Positions 10,090 through 20,256 of a DNA stretch of 64,000 nucleotides are shown here, piece after piece. Below the pieces are notes generated by a model. That model made no database searches. It worked only from the letters and a program-made list of their open reading frames with translations, and had not been told where the DNA came from. The position numbers were made by a program, and so were the translations under genes. Position 1 is the first letter of the stretch, and the number at the start of each line of letters is the position of its first letter. The stretch comes from Nitrospira sp. (GTDB lineage: Bacteria; Nitrospirota; Thermodesulfovibrionia; UBA6902): contig JADHUV010000005.1 in NCBI GenBank assembly GCA_016784355.1, positions 1 through 64,000 of the forward strand, written 5' to 3'.

Positions 10090-10869
10090 CTATTTTGCCT
10101 TATGAATCCATTCAGCCAGGTTCATACCGGCAAAAAAGTCATGTAAATCATTTCTTGTCCCGGGGATCATTACATTCCTGGTATAAGACTGATGTACGAC
10201 AGGCGCAATATACAGCTGGTTTGCAAAAGTGTGGATCACACTGTCATTTTCCATTAAATAATTTATCGTAGAGCTCGGCAGTAAAATTACATCAACCCTG
10301 TGTTTGTAAAGCTTCAAGACATTGTCCCTTTCCCTGCTCCCGTCAATTCGATCTATCGCACCCTCAGCAACCAGAGTATCAATACCTACGTATTTATGCC
10401 CGCTCATCCCTCCAAAACGAAGCCCCTTAAGGGATTCAGGACCTTTATACACAACACTTTCAGCCATCCGTGATATTATGGAGTTGGAATCCTGAAGCAG
10501 GGGAACCCATAAAAAATTGTCCTCAGGCTCCTTGCCAAAACCCCACTTCTGATTCACCCAGAGCAAGACCCAATTACTCTCACACGCGTCCTCGCCGATC
10601 TTACACTTGCCGGAAACCCAGTCTTTCAGCACGACATTCAGCCTGTTTCTCGGCAGAATATGGACCTCAAACAAATATTTACCTTTGGCTGATTTATTCA
10701 GATATGACTCCAGCGAAAACGTAATTCCCCCGGTCTTATCATTTATAAACGGTGGGTGATTGTGATAGGTATATACTTTGATAGTTTCAGCCCCTGCTGC
10801 AATAGATAAAGGCATAACCATCATTATTAACATAATAAAAAAGAAGGTTAAAATACGATATTTCATCAT
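10090..10869 (-). CDS. periplasmic solute-binding protein (SBP_bac_3-like), likely kinase partner
   Basis: The roughly 259-residue protein begins with a signal peptide ([19 protein letters not shown] then SIAAGAE). The mature part starts with [19 protein letters not shown], which resembles family-3 extracellular solute-binding proteins, and continues with [11 protein letters not shown] and [17 protein letters not shown] start it at 10869 because GGAGG lies five bases before that ATG; the more distal ATG at 10881 lacks a site. No transporter genes adjoin it; instead a hybrid sensor kinase follows on the same strand, so it more likely senses than transports. The ligand is unknown. Confidence 0.75.
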   Translation of the reverse strand: MMKYRILTFFFIMLIMMVMPLSIAAGAETIKVYTYHNHPPFINDKTGGITFSLESYLNKSAKGKYLFEVHILPRNRLNVVLKDWVSGKCKIGEDACESNWVLLWVNQKWGFGKEPEDNFLWVPLLQDSNSIISRMAESVVYKGPESLKGLRFGGMSGHKYVGIDTLVAEGAIDRIDGSRERDNVLKLYKHRVDVILLPSSTINYLMENDSVIHTFANQLYIAPVVHQSYTRNVMIPGTRNDLHDFFAGMNLAEWIHKAK

Positions 10870-10986
10870 AGCTGCCTCCATAAAAAACCCATTAAACTCT
10901 CATTACCTGTTCAATTAGCCCTTCAAACTTATACACAACCGGACAATCCTATTCTTTAATCCTACCATACAAAAAACCATCTGAAA

Positions 10987-12363
10987 TCAGGATTCTTCTG
11001 CATCTTTAATGATCCTGTTCAGCCTGCCCTCGACAAGCTCTCTCATCTCCTTAAGACGAGCCTCACTCGGAGCCTCAAACCTGAGTACCAGGATCGGTTG
11101 AGTATTAGAGGCTCTAATCAAGGCCCAGCCGTCATCAAATTTAATACGTATTCCGTCTATGGTAATAGAGTCATACTCATCAAATGCCTTCTGAGCCTTC
11201 TCCACAATACTGAATTTGATATCATCAGAACAGTCAAAGCGTATCTCCGGGGTCGCCACAACAGGCGGCACGCCATGAAGCAGGGCCTTGGTACTATAGG
11301 GTTTGCCCGCTTTTTTTATTATCTCCATCAGCCTCAAACTGGCATAGACAGCATCATCAAATCCAAAAAATCTGTGCTTAAAAAAGATATGCCCGCTCAT
11401 CTCACCCGCAAGCAGCGCGCCTTCCTGCTTCATCTTTTCCTTTATCAAAGAGTGGCCGGTCTTCCACATGATCGGCACCCCTCCGTGCTCAGCAATGTCA
11501 TCATAAAGGGTCTGCGAGCACTTGACCTCACCAATGATCTTGGCCCCGGGGTTATCTTTAAGAATGTCACGGGCAAATATAATCATCAAACTGTCACCCC
11601 AGACCACATTACCCTCTTCATCTACCACTCCGATCCGGTCGGCATCCCCGTCATAGCCTATGCCGGCATGTGCCTTTTCCTCCCTTACTTTTGCGATCAG
11701 GCCCTTCAGGCTCTTCTCAACCGTAGGATCCGGGTGATGGTTGGGGAAATTCCCATCGGGCTCGCAGTAAAGTTCCACAACCTCCGCACCAAATGACCTC
11801 ATTATCTGAGGAGCAACAACTCCGCCTGTACCATTACCTGCATCCACTACTACCTTGATCCCTTCCAAACTATCAAACTTGTCCTTCATATACTCAACAT
11901 ACGCATCTATAATGGGATAAGTCTCAAGTGAACCGGCGCCCTCCCTGAAATCCCCTGCATCTATTATCTTCCGCAGGTCCTGTATGGCATCACCGAATAT
12001 CGTGCCTTTACCCACGCTTATCTTAAATCCGTTGAACTCAGGAGGATTATGACTTCCGGTAATCATAATCCCGCCGGATACCTCAAGTTTATAAAGCGAA
12101 TAATACTGAAGCGGGGTCGGACACATTCCAAGGTCCACGACATCCACACCGCCTGACCTGATGCCCTTGACCAGACTGTCTCTTATAATTGGAGAATGAA
12201 GCCTGGCGTCCCAGCCAACAGTGACTTTGGGATTTTCAATACCTGTTGCATTAACAATATATGAGGCATATCCCCTGCCGAGAAGCTCCACTACCTCAGG
12301 GGTCAGATCCTTTTCCCATACGCCCCTTATATCATACTGTCTGAATATTGCAGGATTTATCAT
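10987..12363 (-). CDS. phosphomannomutase/phosphoglucomutase
   Basis: The 458-residue protein is a bacterial alpha-D-phosphohexomutase that interconverts hexose 1- and 6-phosphates for sugar-nucleotide synthesis. It shows FRQYDIRGVWEKDLTPE at the N terminus, the phosphoserine loop TGSHNPPEFNGFK, the metal loop GYDGDADRIGVVDEEG, the sugar-binding loop GEMSGHIFFKH and the phosphate-binding RASNTQPILVLRFEAP near the C terminus. The start at 12363 has a purine-rich GGGAGG site. The sequence does not tell mannose from glucose preference. Confidence 0.93.
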   Translation of the reverse strand: MINPAIFRQYDIRGVWEKDLTPEVVELLGRGYASYIVNATGIENPKVTVGWDARLHSPIIRDSLVKGIRSGGVDVVDLGMCPTPLQYYSLYKLEVSGGIMITGSHNPPEFNGFKISVGKGTIFGDAIQDLRKIIDAGDFREGAGSLETYPIIDAYVEYMKDKFDSLEGIKVVVDAGNGTGGVVAPQIMRSFGAEVVELYCEPDGNFPNHHPDPTVEKSLKGLIAKVREEKAHAGIGYDGDADRIGVVDEEGNVVWGDSLMIIFARDILKDNPGAKIIGEVKCSQTLYDDIAEHGGVPIMWKTGHSLIKEKMKQEGALLAGEMSGHIFFKHRFFGFDDAVYASLRLMEIIKKAGKPYSTKALLHGVPPVVATPEIRFDCSDDIKFSIVEKAQKAFDEYDSITIDGIRIKFDDGWALIRASNTQPILVLRFEAPSEARLKEMRELVEGRLNRIIKDAEES

Positions 12364-12631
12364 TAATTCCTCCCTTATTTATAATGGTTTTATCGAAAAA
12401 CATGATTATAGCATTCCGATCCGATTTTCTGAGTTATTTCACTTTAAAGGATTATCTATACGGCATAAGAGTTAATTATTTTTCATACATCAATTTCATG
12501 TGTTTACAAAGTTTAAACTAAATTGTTATTATTTTAGTCCGACTTGAAATCAGTACTATTCAAGCGGCAATAAAGACCGGCTTTTTCAATAGAAATAATC
12601 GCTTTTTTCAAATGTTCTGAAAGACAAAACA

Positions 12632-13741
12632 ATGTGTAGACTAGCAGCCCTGACATCAGCTAAACATTTCTCCCCTATGGAGACCATAATTGCCCTTGAG
12701 ACGATGAAGGAAGGCCACGATGGATCCGGCATGGGCCTGATGCTGAAGGGACTCGGTGGAGAATTTGAAGAGCTTAGAGATTTCCCTATACTTTCAGGCA
12801 TTTGCTCCAAAGACGGGGCTCATACGCTTGATGATTATATGAATCGCCTTGGCTTTACACTCAAGTATACCTGGACCCCGAAACTAAAAAAGGTAAAAGG
12901 CATCGAGAGTCGCGACAATTATTTTGCGCGCGTCTACGACTACCCCGAGATGTACAAAGACAGATCGCTTGAAATGAAAGAGCACCTGCTTTTACAGACA
13001 AGGCTTGCCCTCAGAGAATTAGGCAAGGCGGATGAGTCAATCATAGCTTTTTCATTTTATCCTGACATTCTGGCTCTCAAAGAAGTGGGTGACCCCATGC
13101 AGCTTGCAGAATTTTTCGGACTTGATAAAGATCCCTTAAAGGCCAAGATCGTACTTGCCCAGGGCAGGCAGAACACAAACTATGCAATCAATCTTTATGC
13201 ATGCCACCCGTTTTTTCTGCAGGGATACGGCACCATGACTAACGGCGAAAATACTGCCTTTATTCCAATCAGGGAATTTCTGTCCGGCAGAAATATTCTT
13301 GGCTATAGTGGATATAACAGCGACAGCGAGGTCTTCTGCCATATTCTGCATTATACCTGCAGACAACTGGGCTATCCTCTTAATTATTACAAAGACGTAA
13401 TCACTCCGCTAAAACAGGCTGAAATAGATCAAAGATCTGACAACGAAGCTGTATCATACCTGAAAAAATCATTGAGGCCTCTCTGTATAGACGGCCCTAA
13501 CTGCGTTATCGGGTTTACCCCGGACGGAACGACCTTCATGCTGCAGGACGCAAAAAAACTGCGCCCGGGAGTAGTCGGAGGCGGCAGCGGCAAATACGGA
13601 CTCATGTCAGAAACATGCGGCCTTGACAGCGCAGTACCTAAGCGAGACAAGTCAAAAGATATCTTTCCCATGAAATATGACATGGTCATAATAAAGCCTG
13701 ATGCCAAGGAGGTTACAGTATGGAACCAGCTTCACGGCTAG
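12632..13741 (+). CDS. glutamate synthase glutamine amidotransferase subunit (GltB1-like)
   Basis: The 369-residue protein starts MCRLAAL, exposing Cys2 as the N-terminal nucleophile of class II amidotransferases after Met removal, and ETMKEGHDGSGMGL follows as in the GltB glutaminase domain. Further family segments are GYGTMTNGENTAFIP and GPNCVIGFTPDG. It would release ammonia from glutamine for the synthase encoded next. The downstream gene starts inside this one (22-base overlap), so the subunits are probably translated in fixed ratio. The split organisation resembles archaeal-type glutamate synthases, in which the large-subunit domains are separate proteins. Confidence 0.85.
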   Translation: MCRLAALTSAKHFSPMETIIALETMKEGHDGSGMGLMLKGLGGEFEELRDFPILSGICSKDGAHTLDDYMNRLGFTLKYTWTPKLKKVKGIESRDNYFARVYDYPEMYKDRSLEMKEHLLLQTRLALRELGKADESIIAFSFYPDILALKEVGDPMQLAEFFGLDKDPLKAKIVLAQGRQNTNYAINLYACHPFFLQGYGTMTNGENTAFIPIREFLSGRNILGYSGYNSDSEVFCHILHYTCRQLGYPLNYYKDVITPLKQAEIDQRSDNEAVSYLKKSLRPLCIDGPNCVIGFTPDGTTFMLQDAKKLRPGVVGGGSGKYGLMSETCGLDSAVPKRDKSKDIFPMKYDMVIIKPDAKEVTVWNQLHG

Positions 13742-15381
13742 ACAATAACCATGGCCTTACACTCGGAGATTTCCCTTACATAATAAGGTGGCGTGACGAC
13801 AGGTGCAAACGCTGCGGCAAATGTACCGCAGTTTGTCCAATGTTTTCCATCGAGCCTTCAGTCATAGTAAAGCGTACCCTCCATTCAGAAGGCTTGATAC
13901 CTGAACCAAAGGCCACAAGACGTACTGAAACGGTTATAAAGCAGACCACGGATCTCAGCAAATACTGCATTGGCTGTAATACCTGCTCGCTGGTATGCCC
14001 GAATGAGGCAATCGAGCCTGAGTTTAATCCAAGGCACAAGTTTAATTTTCATAAAAACCAGGGCGGTATTCCTTATGCAAGGGGCGGAAGAAGAAATGAC
14101 CCCGCACCCTCTACACTGGACAGACTCCGTTTTTCCCGCATATCCATGCTGACTGACCCGGCACTGGATGCAGGCCGGCACGAATTCAGGATAAGGACAT
14201 ACCTGGGCAGGATGCTGCCTGCGGAAGAACTCCCTGTAAAGGTAATTAACGGTAAACTTGCGGTAAACAAATCCAGCGGAACCTTCGTTCCCCCTGTCAG
14301 AGAAATTTATCCTATCATGATAGGAAGCATGTCCATCGGCGCACTTTCTCCGCATATGTGGGAAGGCCTTGCTATGGGCATTACCTATTTAAATGAAGTA
14401 GAAGGTATGCCGGTCGTAATGTGTTCGGGCGAAGGCGGCATGCCCCAGCGCCTCTTAAAATCAAGATTTATGAAGTATTTTATCCCGCAGATTGCTTCCG
14501 GTTATTTTGGCTGGGACGAGATTGTCAGGACGCTCCCTTACATGGTAGAAGACCCCTGTGCAATAGAGATAAAATATGGACAGGGTGCAAAGCCCGGCGA
14601 TGGCGGACTGCTTATGGCTCACAAGGTTCTTAAACTTATTTCAGAGATCAGGGGAGTGCCGATCGGCGTTGACCTGCCCTCACCTCCCACACACCAGACC
14701 CAGTACTCTATAGAAGAGTCAGTCGCAAAGATGATACAATCGATGTCCATGGCCTGGGGATTCAGGGTACCGGTATATCCGAAGATATCTGCAAGCAGAA
14801 CATCTAAATCAGTTCTTAATAATCTAATCAGAAACCCCTACGCTTCAGCCCTATCAATTGATGGTGATGACGGTGCAACAGGGGCAGCATTTAATGTATC
14901 AATGGACAGCATGGGACATCCTATAGCTTCAAATTTAAGAGAGTGCTACCTCGACCTGGTAGCGCAGGGAAGACAGAATGAAGTACCTCTGATAGCCTCC
15001 GGCGGTGTTGGCAAAAAAGGCAATCTGGCTGCAAATGCCGCTTCCCTGTTTATGCTCGGCGCCTCCTGCGTATCCATTGGCAAATATATAATGCAGGCGG
15101 CGGCCCAATGCCACGGTGATGAATACAACCGCTGCAATGTATGCAACCTCGGTAAATGTCCCCGCGGCATAACAACCCAGGATCCTAAACTTTACAGAAG
15201 ACTGGATCCAGACAAGGTAGCTGAAAGAGTGGTAGATGTATTTAAATCAGTCGACACGGAACTGAAAAAAATACTTGCACCGCTTGGCAGAAGCACTGAA
15301 CTGCCGATCGGAATGTCAGATGCACTTAGTTCTGATGATCTTGCAATTTCAGAAAGACTAAAAATAAATTTTGCATGTTAA
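13720..15381 (+). CDS. glutamate synthase central subunit with two [4Fe-4S] clusters (GltB2-like)
   Basis: The 553-residue protein starts at an ATG preceded by AAGGAGG inside the previous gene. Two ferredoxin cluster motifs come first (Cys29/32/35/39 and Cys83/86/89/93). The FMN-binding synthase domain follows: GEGGMPQRLLKSRFMKY, IEIKYGQGAKPGDGGLL, DLPSPPTHQTQYSIEES, SIDGDDGATGAAFN and ASGGVGKKGNLAANAA. A cysteine group (CHGDEYNRCNVCNLGKCPRG) likely ligates the 3Fe-4S cluster. It reductively aminates 2-oxoglutarate with the ammonia made by the preceding subunit. The domain order matches ferredoxin-fused archaeal-type enzymes, not the single large GltB. Confidence 0.93.
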   Translation: MEPASRLDNNHGLTLGDFPYIIRWRDDRCKRCGKCTAVCPMFSIEPSVIVKRTLHSEGLIPEPKATRRTETVIKQTTDLSKYCIGCNTCSLVCPNEAIEPEFNPRHKFNFHKNQGGIPYARGGRRNDPAPSTLDRLRFSRISMLTDPALDAGRHEFRIRTYLGRMLPAEELPVKVINGKLAVNKSSGTFVPPVREIYPIMIGSMSIGALSPHMWEGLAMGITYLNEVEGMPVVMCSGEGGMPQRLLKSRFMKYFIPQIASGYFGWDEIVRTLPYMVEDPCAIEIKYGQGAKPGDGGLLMAHKVLKLISEIRGVPIGVDLPSPPTHQTQYSIEESVAKMIQSMSMAWGFRVPVYPKISASRTSKSVLNNLIRNPYASALSIDGDDGATGAAFNVSMDSMGHPIASNLRECYLDLVAQGRQNEVPLIASGGVGKKGNLAANAASLFMLGASCVSIGKYIMQAAAQCHGDEYNRCNVCNLGKCPRGITTQDPKLYRRLDPDKVAERVVDVFKSVDTELKKILAPLGRSTELPIGMSDALSSDDLAISERLKINFAC

Positions 15382-15414
15382 CGGCAACTGTTAAAATAGC
15401 TTAAATAATTACTT

Positions 15415-17751
15415 ATGAAAAAGAAAATAATACTGGAAGGCATAATTAAAGGCAAAAGGACTCCCTCCAGGATCTTTGAAAAAGAGATCCAGGATGCCGT
15501 TGAAAAGGGCGCCCGTAACCTTCATATAAAAGCAGGCGGCCAGCACGGCATCGGCGGAAGACTTTGGCCCAGGGGCGATAAGGTAAAAATAACCGTTGAA
15601 GGCCCGGTCGGCCAGAGACTCGGAAGTATGGGCATGTTCGGCACAGAAATCACAGTAAACGGCAGTGCTTCTGATGATATTGGCTGGATTAATTGCGGTG
15701 CTAATATCACCGTCCTCGGAGATGTAACAAACGGGGCACATAATGCCGCAGCGCAGGGCAAGCTTTATGTCCAGGGAAGCGGAGGTGCACGCTGCGATAC
15801 CATGACAAAGAGCAATCCAAAGTTCGATCCGCCGGAATCCTGGTATTTCAGAGATGTAGGTGATACCTTTGCAGAATTCAAGGCAGGAGGAATAGCCGTA
15901 GTATGCGGAGTGAATCCGAGAAACCCCGAAAACATCCTAGGCTACAGACCCTGTGTGGGCATGGTTGGAGGCGCTGTTTATTTCAGAGGGCCTATCACGG
16001 GTTACAGTGAAAAAGATGTAAAACTTCTGGAACTTTCCGATCAGGACTGGCAGTGGCTCACCCAAAATATGAAGCCTTACTTAAAAGCAATAAAAAGGGC
16101 TGATCACTATGAAGAGCTGACGGACTCCAGAGATGCCTGGAAAAAACTCATTCCATACCCTGCTCAGGAACGGGCAAAGAAAAAAGGCATGAGCATGTCC
16201 ATTGCTGAGTTCAGAAAAGATATATGGGAAAAGGATGTTGGCAAAAACGGCATATTCGGTGAATATCTGACGCACCCGCCGACTATTCTCCCCTACGTTA
16301 CAACAGGAAACGACAGGCGCTTCAAGCCTTTATGGAACAACTACAAATATGCTCCTCCATGTGAGTATGCCTGTCCTACAGGAATACCTACTCAGAGGCG
16401 AGCCCAGCTTATAAGGGCAGACAGAATGGATGAGGCAATGGACCTGATCCTTAAGTACACACCACTTCCAGCCTCAGTATGCGGTGAGATATGCCCCAAC
16501 CTCTGCATGCAGTCATGTACAAGGATGCATGTTGACAAGGCCTTCAATATTAAAGAGATGGGACGTGCCAGTCTAGAGGTTAAAATGCCTAAGTTTGCGC
16601 CATCTACTTCAATGAAGGTAGCAGTTATTGGCGGCGGCCCTGGTGGGTTATCAGCGGCCTGGCATCTCGCGCTTAAGGGACATGAGATAGATCTGTATGA
16701 GGCAGAAAACAAACTCGGCGGCAAGCTGGAGCTATGCATACCCAGAGAAAGGCTGCCGGAAAATATACTTCAGAAAGAACTGGAGCGCTTCAGACAAAGT
16801 GGAGTGCATGTTCACTTAAAATCAAATATCAATCAAAAGAAATTTGCAGATATATATAAGACACATGATGCAGTCGTGGTTGCCTGCGGAGCCCACAAGC
16901 CTCGCATGATGGACCTGCCAGGATCAAAAGACATGACCTCTGCTTATGACTTTCTCCGTGAAATAAACAGTAACCGCAGACCGAACCTCAAGGGGAAAAA
17001 TGTGGTCGTAATAGGCGCCGGCAATGTCGGTATGGACGTCGCTGCTGAGGCTTACCACAGCGGGGCCAGACAGGTGACCGCAGTAGACATACAGGAACCG
17101 GCAGCTTTTGGGCCTGAACTGGATATTGCTACATCGCTCGGCACTGATATCCTCTGGCCGAAATTTACTGAAAAATATGATATAAAGAAAAAAATAATTC
17201 ACTTCACGGACGGCTCATCCCTTAAAGCGGACCTCGTTGTCATCTCAATCGGTGACACCCCGATGACCGAATTTTTACCACCTGCTGTTACTACGGATAA
17301 AAACGGCTGGATCAAGGCAGATGAGGCCGGACACACATCCGATGCAAAGGTTTACGCCATAGGGGATGCGATCGGTCTCGGACTGGTAACACATGCTATA
17401 GGGCACGGCAGGACAACTGCTGCGGCAGTTCATGCCCTGCTATCCGGCGAATCCTACTATAGACCGCCCAAAAAACCCATGGTTCCTTATGAAAGCATCG
17501 AGACGGCCTATTATGATACATGCCGGGGGGATAAGTTCACACCTGAAGCAGAGGCCAATAAATGCCTGTCCTGCGCTGTCTGCAGAGACTGCCATATGTG
17601 TGAAGCAACCTGCTACCAGGGAGCTATTAGCAGGGTTGAAGATCCCGATGGGGCCTATGAATACGTAGTGGACAAGGAACTCTGTATAGGATGCGGTTTC
17701 TGTGCTGGAATATGCCCCTGCGGCATATGGGAAATGGAAGCAAACAATTAA
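15415..17751 (+). CDS. glutamate synthase GXGXG domain fused to GltD-like NAD(P)H oxidoreductase
   Basis: The 778-residue protein fuses two units. Residues 1 to about 225 form the GXGXG beta-helix of the large subunit (RNLHIKAGGQHGIGGRL, GWINCGANITVLGD). From about 310 comes the GltD-like part: a cysteine-rich cluster domain (CEYACPTGIPTQ, CGEICPNLCMQSC), the FAD motif VAVIGGGPGGLSAAW at 402-416, the nucleotide motif VVVIGAGNVGMDVAAEA and an FAD-closing YAIGDAIGLGLVTHAIGHG. The C terminus adds two cluster motifs (CLSCAVCRDCHMCEATC and CIGCGFCAGICPCG). It would pass electrons from NAD(P)H to the FMN subunit. It follows 33 bases after the second gene as the last of the operon. Confidence 0.93.
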   Translation: MKKKIILEGIIKGKRTPSRIFEKEIQDAVEKGARNLHIKAGGQHGIGGRLWPRGDKVKITVEGPVGQRLGSMGMFGTEITVNGSASDDIGWINCGANITVLGDVTNGAHNAAAQGKLYVQGSGGARCDTMTKSNPKFDPPESWYFRDVGDTFAEFKAGGIAVVCGVNPRNPENILGYRPCVGMVGGAVYFRGPITGYSEKDVKLLELSDQDWQWLTQNMKPYLKAIKRADHYEELTDSRDAWKKLIPYPAQERAKKKGMSMSIAEFRKDIWEKDVGKNGIFGEYLTHPPTILPYVTTGNDRRFKPLWNNYKYAPPCEYACPTGIPTQRRAQLIRADRMDEAMDLILKYTPLPASVCGEICPNLCMQSCTRMHVDKAFNIKEMGRASLEVKMPKFAPSTSMKVAVIGGGPGGLSAAWHLALKGHEIDLYEAENKLGGKLELCIPRERLPENILQKELERFRQSGVHVHLKSNINQKKFADIYKTHDAVVVACGAHKPRMMDLPGSKDMTSAYDFLREINSNRRPNLKGKNVVVIGAGNVGMDVAAEAYHSGARQVTAVDIQEPAAFGPELDIATSLGTDILWPKFTEKYDIKKKIIHFTDGSSLKADLVVISIGDTPMTEFLPPAVTTDKNGWIKADEAGHTSDAKVYAIGDAIGLGLVTHAIGHGRTTAAAVHALLSGESYYRPPKKPMVPYESIETAYYDTCRGDKFTPEAEANKCLSCAVCRDCHMCEATCYQGAISRVEDPDGAYEYVVDKELCIGCGFCAGICPCGIWEMEANN

Positions 17752-17937
17752 AACATTTCTATATCCAGAACGCTCGCACATACTCTCTTTTCACTCATTT
17801 AAATAACAATGGATACATGTCTTTATACACCTTGACCGGGATATCCATATCTTTGAATTCCTCAGTCAAGCCGAGCAATGACAATATATTAATTTAAGTC
17901 CTCCCCTGTTTAAATCAAGTTCAGACACGTAGTCTAT

Positions 17938-17974
17938 AAAAAAATCGCGCCCATGATAACCATGTGCGCGATTT
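17938..17974 (-). terminator. terminator of the minus-strand chemoreceptor gene
   Basis: A perfect nine-base-pair stem, AAATCGCGC/GCGCGATTT, encloses a 15-base loop. On the minus strand the stem runs into seven uridines (the A run at 17938-17944), so it terminates leftward transcription from the chemoreceptor gene ending at 17999. On the plus strand there is no T run directly after the stem. Confidence 0.8.
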
Positions 17975-17998
17975 CAGATTCTGTATTAATCAGACTTT

Positions 17999-19708
17999 TT
18001 ATCTGGTGTTAGCTGTATGCCCGGAAGCCAGCCGTCTGCTTTGTGCCTGCTGAGATCCGGTCTTTACGGGCTCAATCCTGAACCACCCGACAAGTTCCTT
18101 CAGGTCATAGGCGGTCTTCGCAAGATTTTCCGTGGAAATCGTGATTTCAGAGACTGAATTCTCAGAGTTTCTCGATACTTCCGCAATGCTTTCCATCGCA
18201 GTTGAAACCTCTTCAATAGCAGTAGACTGTTCTTCGGTAGCGGTGGCAATCATCTGCACCATATCCAAACAACGCTGAGAGGCTTCCACTATCTTATCAA
18301 GAGATTCCTTGGACTTTTCCGCTAACTCCACACCTTCATCTGCCTTACCCTTGCCCTCGGCCATACTCTGTACGGAATGCTCGGTGTCCTTTTGAATTTT
18401 ATTAATCATGTCTGATATTTCCTGAGTGGCCTTGCCTGTCCGCTCAGCCAACTTCCTGACCTCGTCCGCAACAACTGCAAAACCCCTGCCCTGTTCACCT
18501 GCCCTCGCAGCCTCAATAGCGGCATTCAGTGCCAGCAGATTTGTCTGATCAGCAATATCCTTAATCACATTAATGATCTCTCCGATTTGCTTACTACTCT
18601 CACCAAGTGCCTCTATAGTCCGGGCTGAAGTCTCAACGCTGTGAGCAATACTCTGCATACCTGTAACGGTCTGATCTACAACCAGCTTGCCTTCATTCGC
18701 AACCTGCACCGATTCCTTTGCTGCACCCGAGGCCTCTGCTGCATTGCCGGCAACGTTAATGATAGTCTGCGACATCTCTGTTGCGGCGGCGGCAGACTGT
18801 TCTATCTTCTGAACCTGCTGCTGAATGCCTCCCGAGAGGGCACCGCTTGAAGCCGACACATTATTAGAACCTGTTGCCACTGTATTTGTTTTTTCATTAA
18901 TCTGACTCACTATGCCGCGCAGTTTTTTTGACATGCTTACAAGGACGCCGGCCAGGACTCCAACCTCATCCTGCCCGCCTATTTCAATAGTAAAATTCAG
19001 ATTACCACTCTCGATTTCCGCAGCCATATCCACGCACTTCTGAATAGGAGCCGTTATGGAACGAGAGATCCTGATTATAAAAAAGAGTAATATTCCAATT
19101 ATGCTTAACATTGCAACAAGAACCTTCACCCTCATACCGCCGATTTCTTTATTAATGTCATCTATATATATACCGCTTCCAACGATCCAGCCCCAGGGCT
19201 TAAAGAGTTTGACATATGATACTTTTTCAACAGGTTTATCCATGCCCGGCTTTGGCCACAAATAATCTACAAAGCCCCCTCCCGCACTCTTGCTGATAGC
19301 TACGAACTCAACAAAAAGATATTTACCATTTTCATCTTTTTTCCCGGAAAGATCCTGTCCGTTGAGCTTTGGCGCGATCGGATGCATGATCATAGTAGGC
19401 CCGAGGTCATTAATCCAGAAATAATCACTTTCATTGTAACGGAACTTTTCAATATGAGCGGCGGCCATCTTCTTTGCCATATCCATTGAGATCTTTCCGC
19501 TTGAGGCCTGATTGTTAAAATCCTCCAGGATCGAGTATGCGACTTCAACCAGATTGCGGGTCTTTTCCCGTTTCTGTTTTTCCATATCCGCCTTCATCAG
19601 AGGAACCATGTAAAACATTACAACCATAGTAGTTATAAAAAGAGTACCGATAGATGTACCGATAATTTTATTAAAAATACTCACATCTGCCAGCTTCTTC
19701 ATTGCCAT
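17999..19708 (-). CDS. methyl-accepting chemotaxis protein with sCache-type sensor
   Basis: The 569-residue receptor has a membrane segment near 15-35, a periplasmic single-Cache-like domain ([18 protein letters not shown], then [17 protein letters not shown]), a second membrane segment near 190-208, HAMP and the cytoplasmic signalling hairpin. The tip is intact: [20 protein letters not shown] and [19 protein letters not shown]. Such sCache domains often bind small carboxylates. The chosen ATG at 19708 sits about six bases from AGGAGA; a GTG one codon earlier is possible. A sigma-28-type promoter lies upstream (19833-19859) and a terminator follows. No C-terminal CheR-tethering pentapeptide is seen. 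Confidence 0.93.
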   Translation of the reverse strand: MAMKKLADVSIFNKIIGTSIGTLFITTMVVMFYMVPLMKADMEKQKREKTRNLVEVAYSILEDFNNQASSGKISMDMAKKMAAAHIEKFRYNESDYFWINDLGPTMIMHPIAPKLNGQDLSGKKDENGKYLFVEFVAISKSAGGGFVDYLWPKPGMDKPVEKVSYVKLFKPWGWIVGSGIYIDDINKEIGGMRVKVLVAMLSIIGILLFFIIRISRSITAPIQKCVDMAAEIESGNLNFTIEIGGQDEVGVLAGVLVSMSKKLRGIVSQINEKTNTVATGSNNVSASSGALSGGIQQQVQKIEQSAAAATEMSQTIINVAGNAAEASGAAKESVQVANEGKLVVDQTVTGMQSIAHSVETSARTIEALGESSKQIGEIINVIKDIADQTNLLALNAAIEAARAGEQGRGFAVVADEVRKLAERTGKATQEISDMINKIQKDTEHSVQSMAEGKGKADEGVELAEKSKESLDKIVEASQRCLDMVQMIATATEEQSTAIEEVSTAMESIAEVSRNSENSVSEITISTENLAKTAYDLKELVGWFRIEPVKTGSQQAQSRRLASGHTANTR

Positions 19709-19832
19709 CACTTTCTCCTTTTGAACTATCTGTTATTGAATAACACCTAAATTTTAAATGTATCTCCAACGATCATAAACCGGCATTTCTTAACTGGCGG
19801 TATGATTCTTACTCAGTATCCATGCCCATCTA

Positions 19833-19859
19833 TAATCGGTATAAAGCACGAAAACTTTA
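19833..19859 (-). promoter_or_regulatory. sigma-28 (FliA) promoter for the leftward chemoreceptor
   Basis: On the minus strand TAAAGTTT, 11 bases, then ACCGATTA matches the flagellar sigma-28 consensus TAAAGTTT-N11-GCCGATAA with perfect -35 and spacing and two mismatches in the -10. It directs transcription toward the gene starting at 19708. Confidence 0.75.
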
Positions 19860-20124
19860 GAATCTATATCCCCCCTTTATAAAACCTGATAGAATAAGCA
19901 CGTGTCATATACTTTTCACTTATCACCCATACTGAATACAGCAGTGGTAAATAATTTTTTCAGTACAATCCTAAAAAAATCTGAACTGCCAACTTACCCC
20001 TGCGACAATACACAACTCGGATAATCATCCAAATACAACAGTCAAGAGGAATGCATTACCGTCCCTACGCTACTATGCAATCAGGTATTCCCCTACTCCT
20101 ACGGATATTTTTTCATACTCATTC

Positions 20125-20151
20125 TAAAGTTATTTATTTGTCTGCCGATAA
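20125..20151 (+). promoter_or_regulatory. sigma-28 (FliA) promoter for the rightward chemoreceptors
   Basis: TAAAGTTA, 11 bases, then GCCGATAA matches the sigma-28 consensus with one mismatch and a perfect -10. The start site would be near 20158, about 100 bases before the ATG at 20257. The following receptor gene at 21990 is close enough to share it. Confidence 0.88.
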
Positions 20152-20256
20152 AGAACATACAGGAAATAGACTCAAAGAAATTAAGTCTAAAATAATTATC
20201 ATTCTGAACCCTGAAACGGACAATGTATCAGGCCAATTTCATAAAGAGGTGAAATC

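Larger units (their letters stand above)
19712..20256. other. divergent promoter region between chemoreceptor genes
   Basis: The 545-base region has no convincing gene; the only frame longer than 60 codons (20051-20266) shows no family pattern and runs over the ribosome-binding site of the next gene. It contains two sigma-28-type promoters facing outward, listed separately. Confidence 0.7.
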
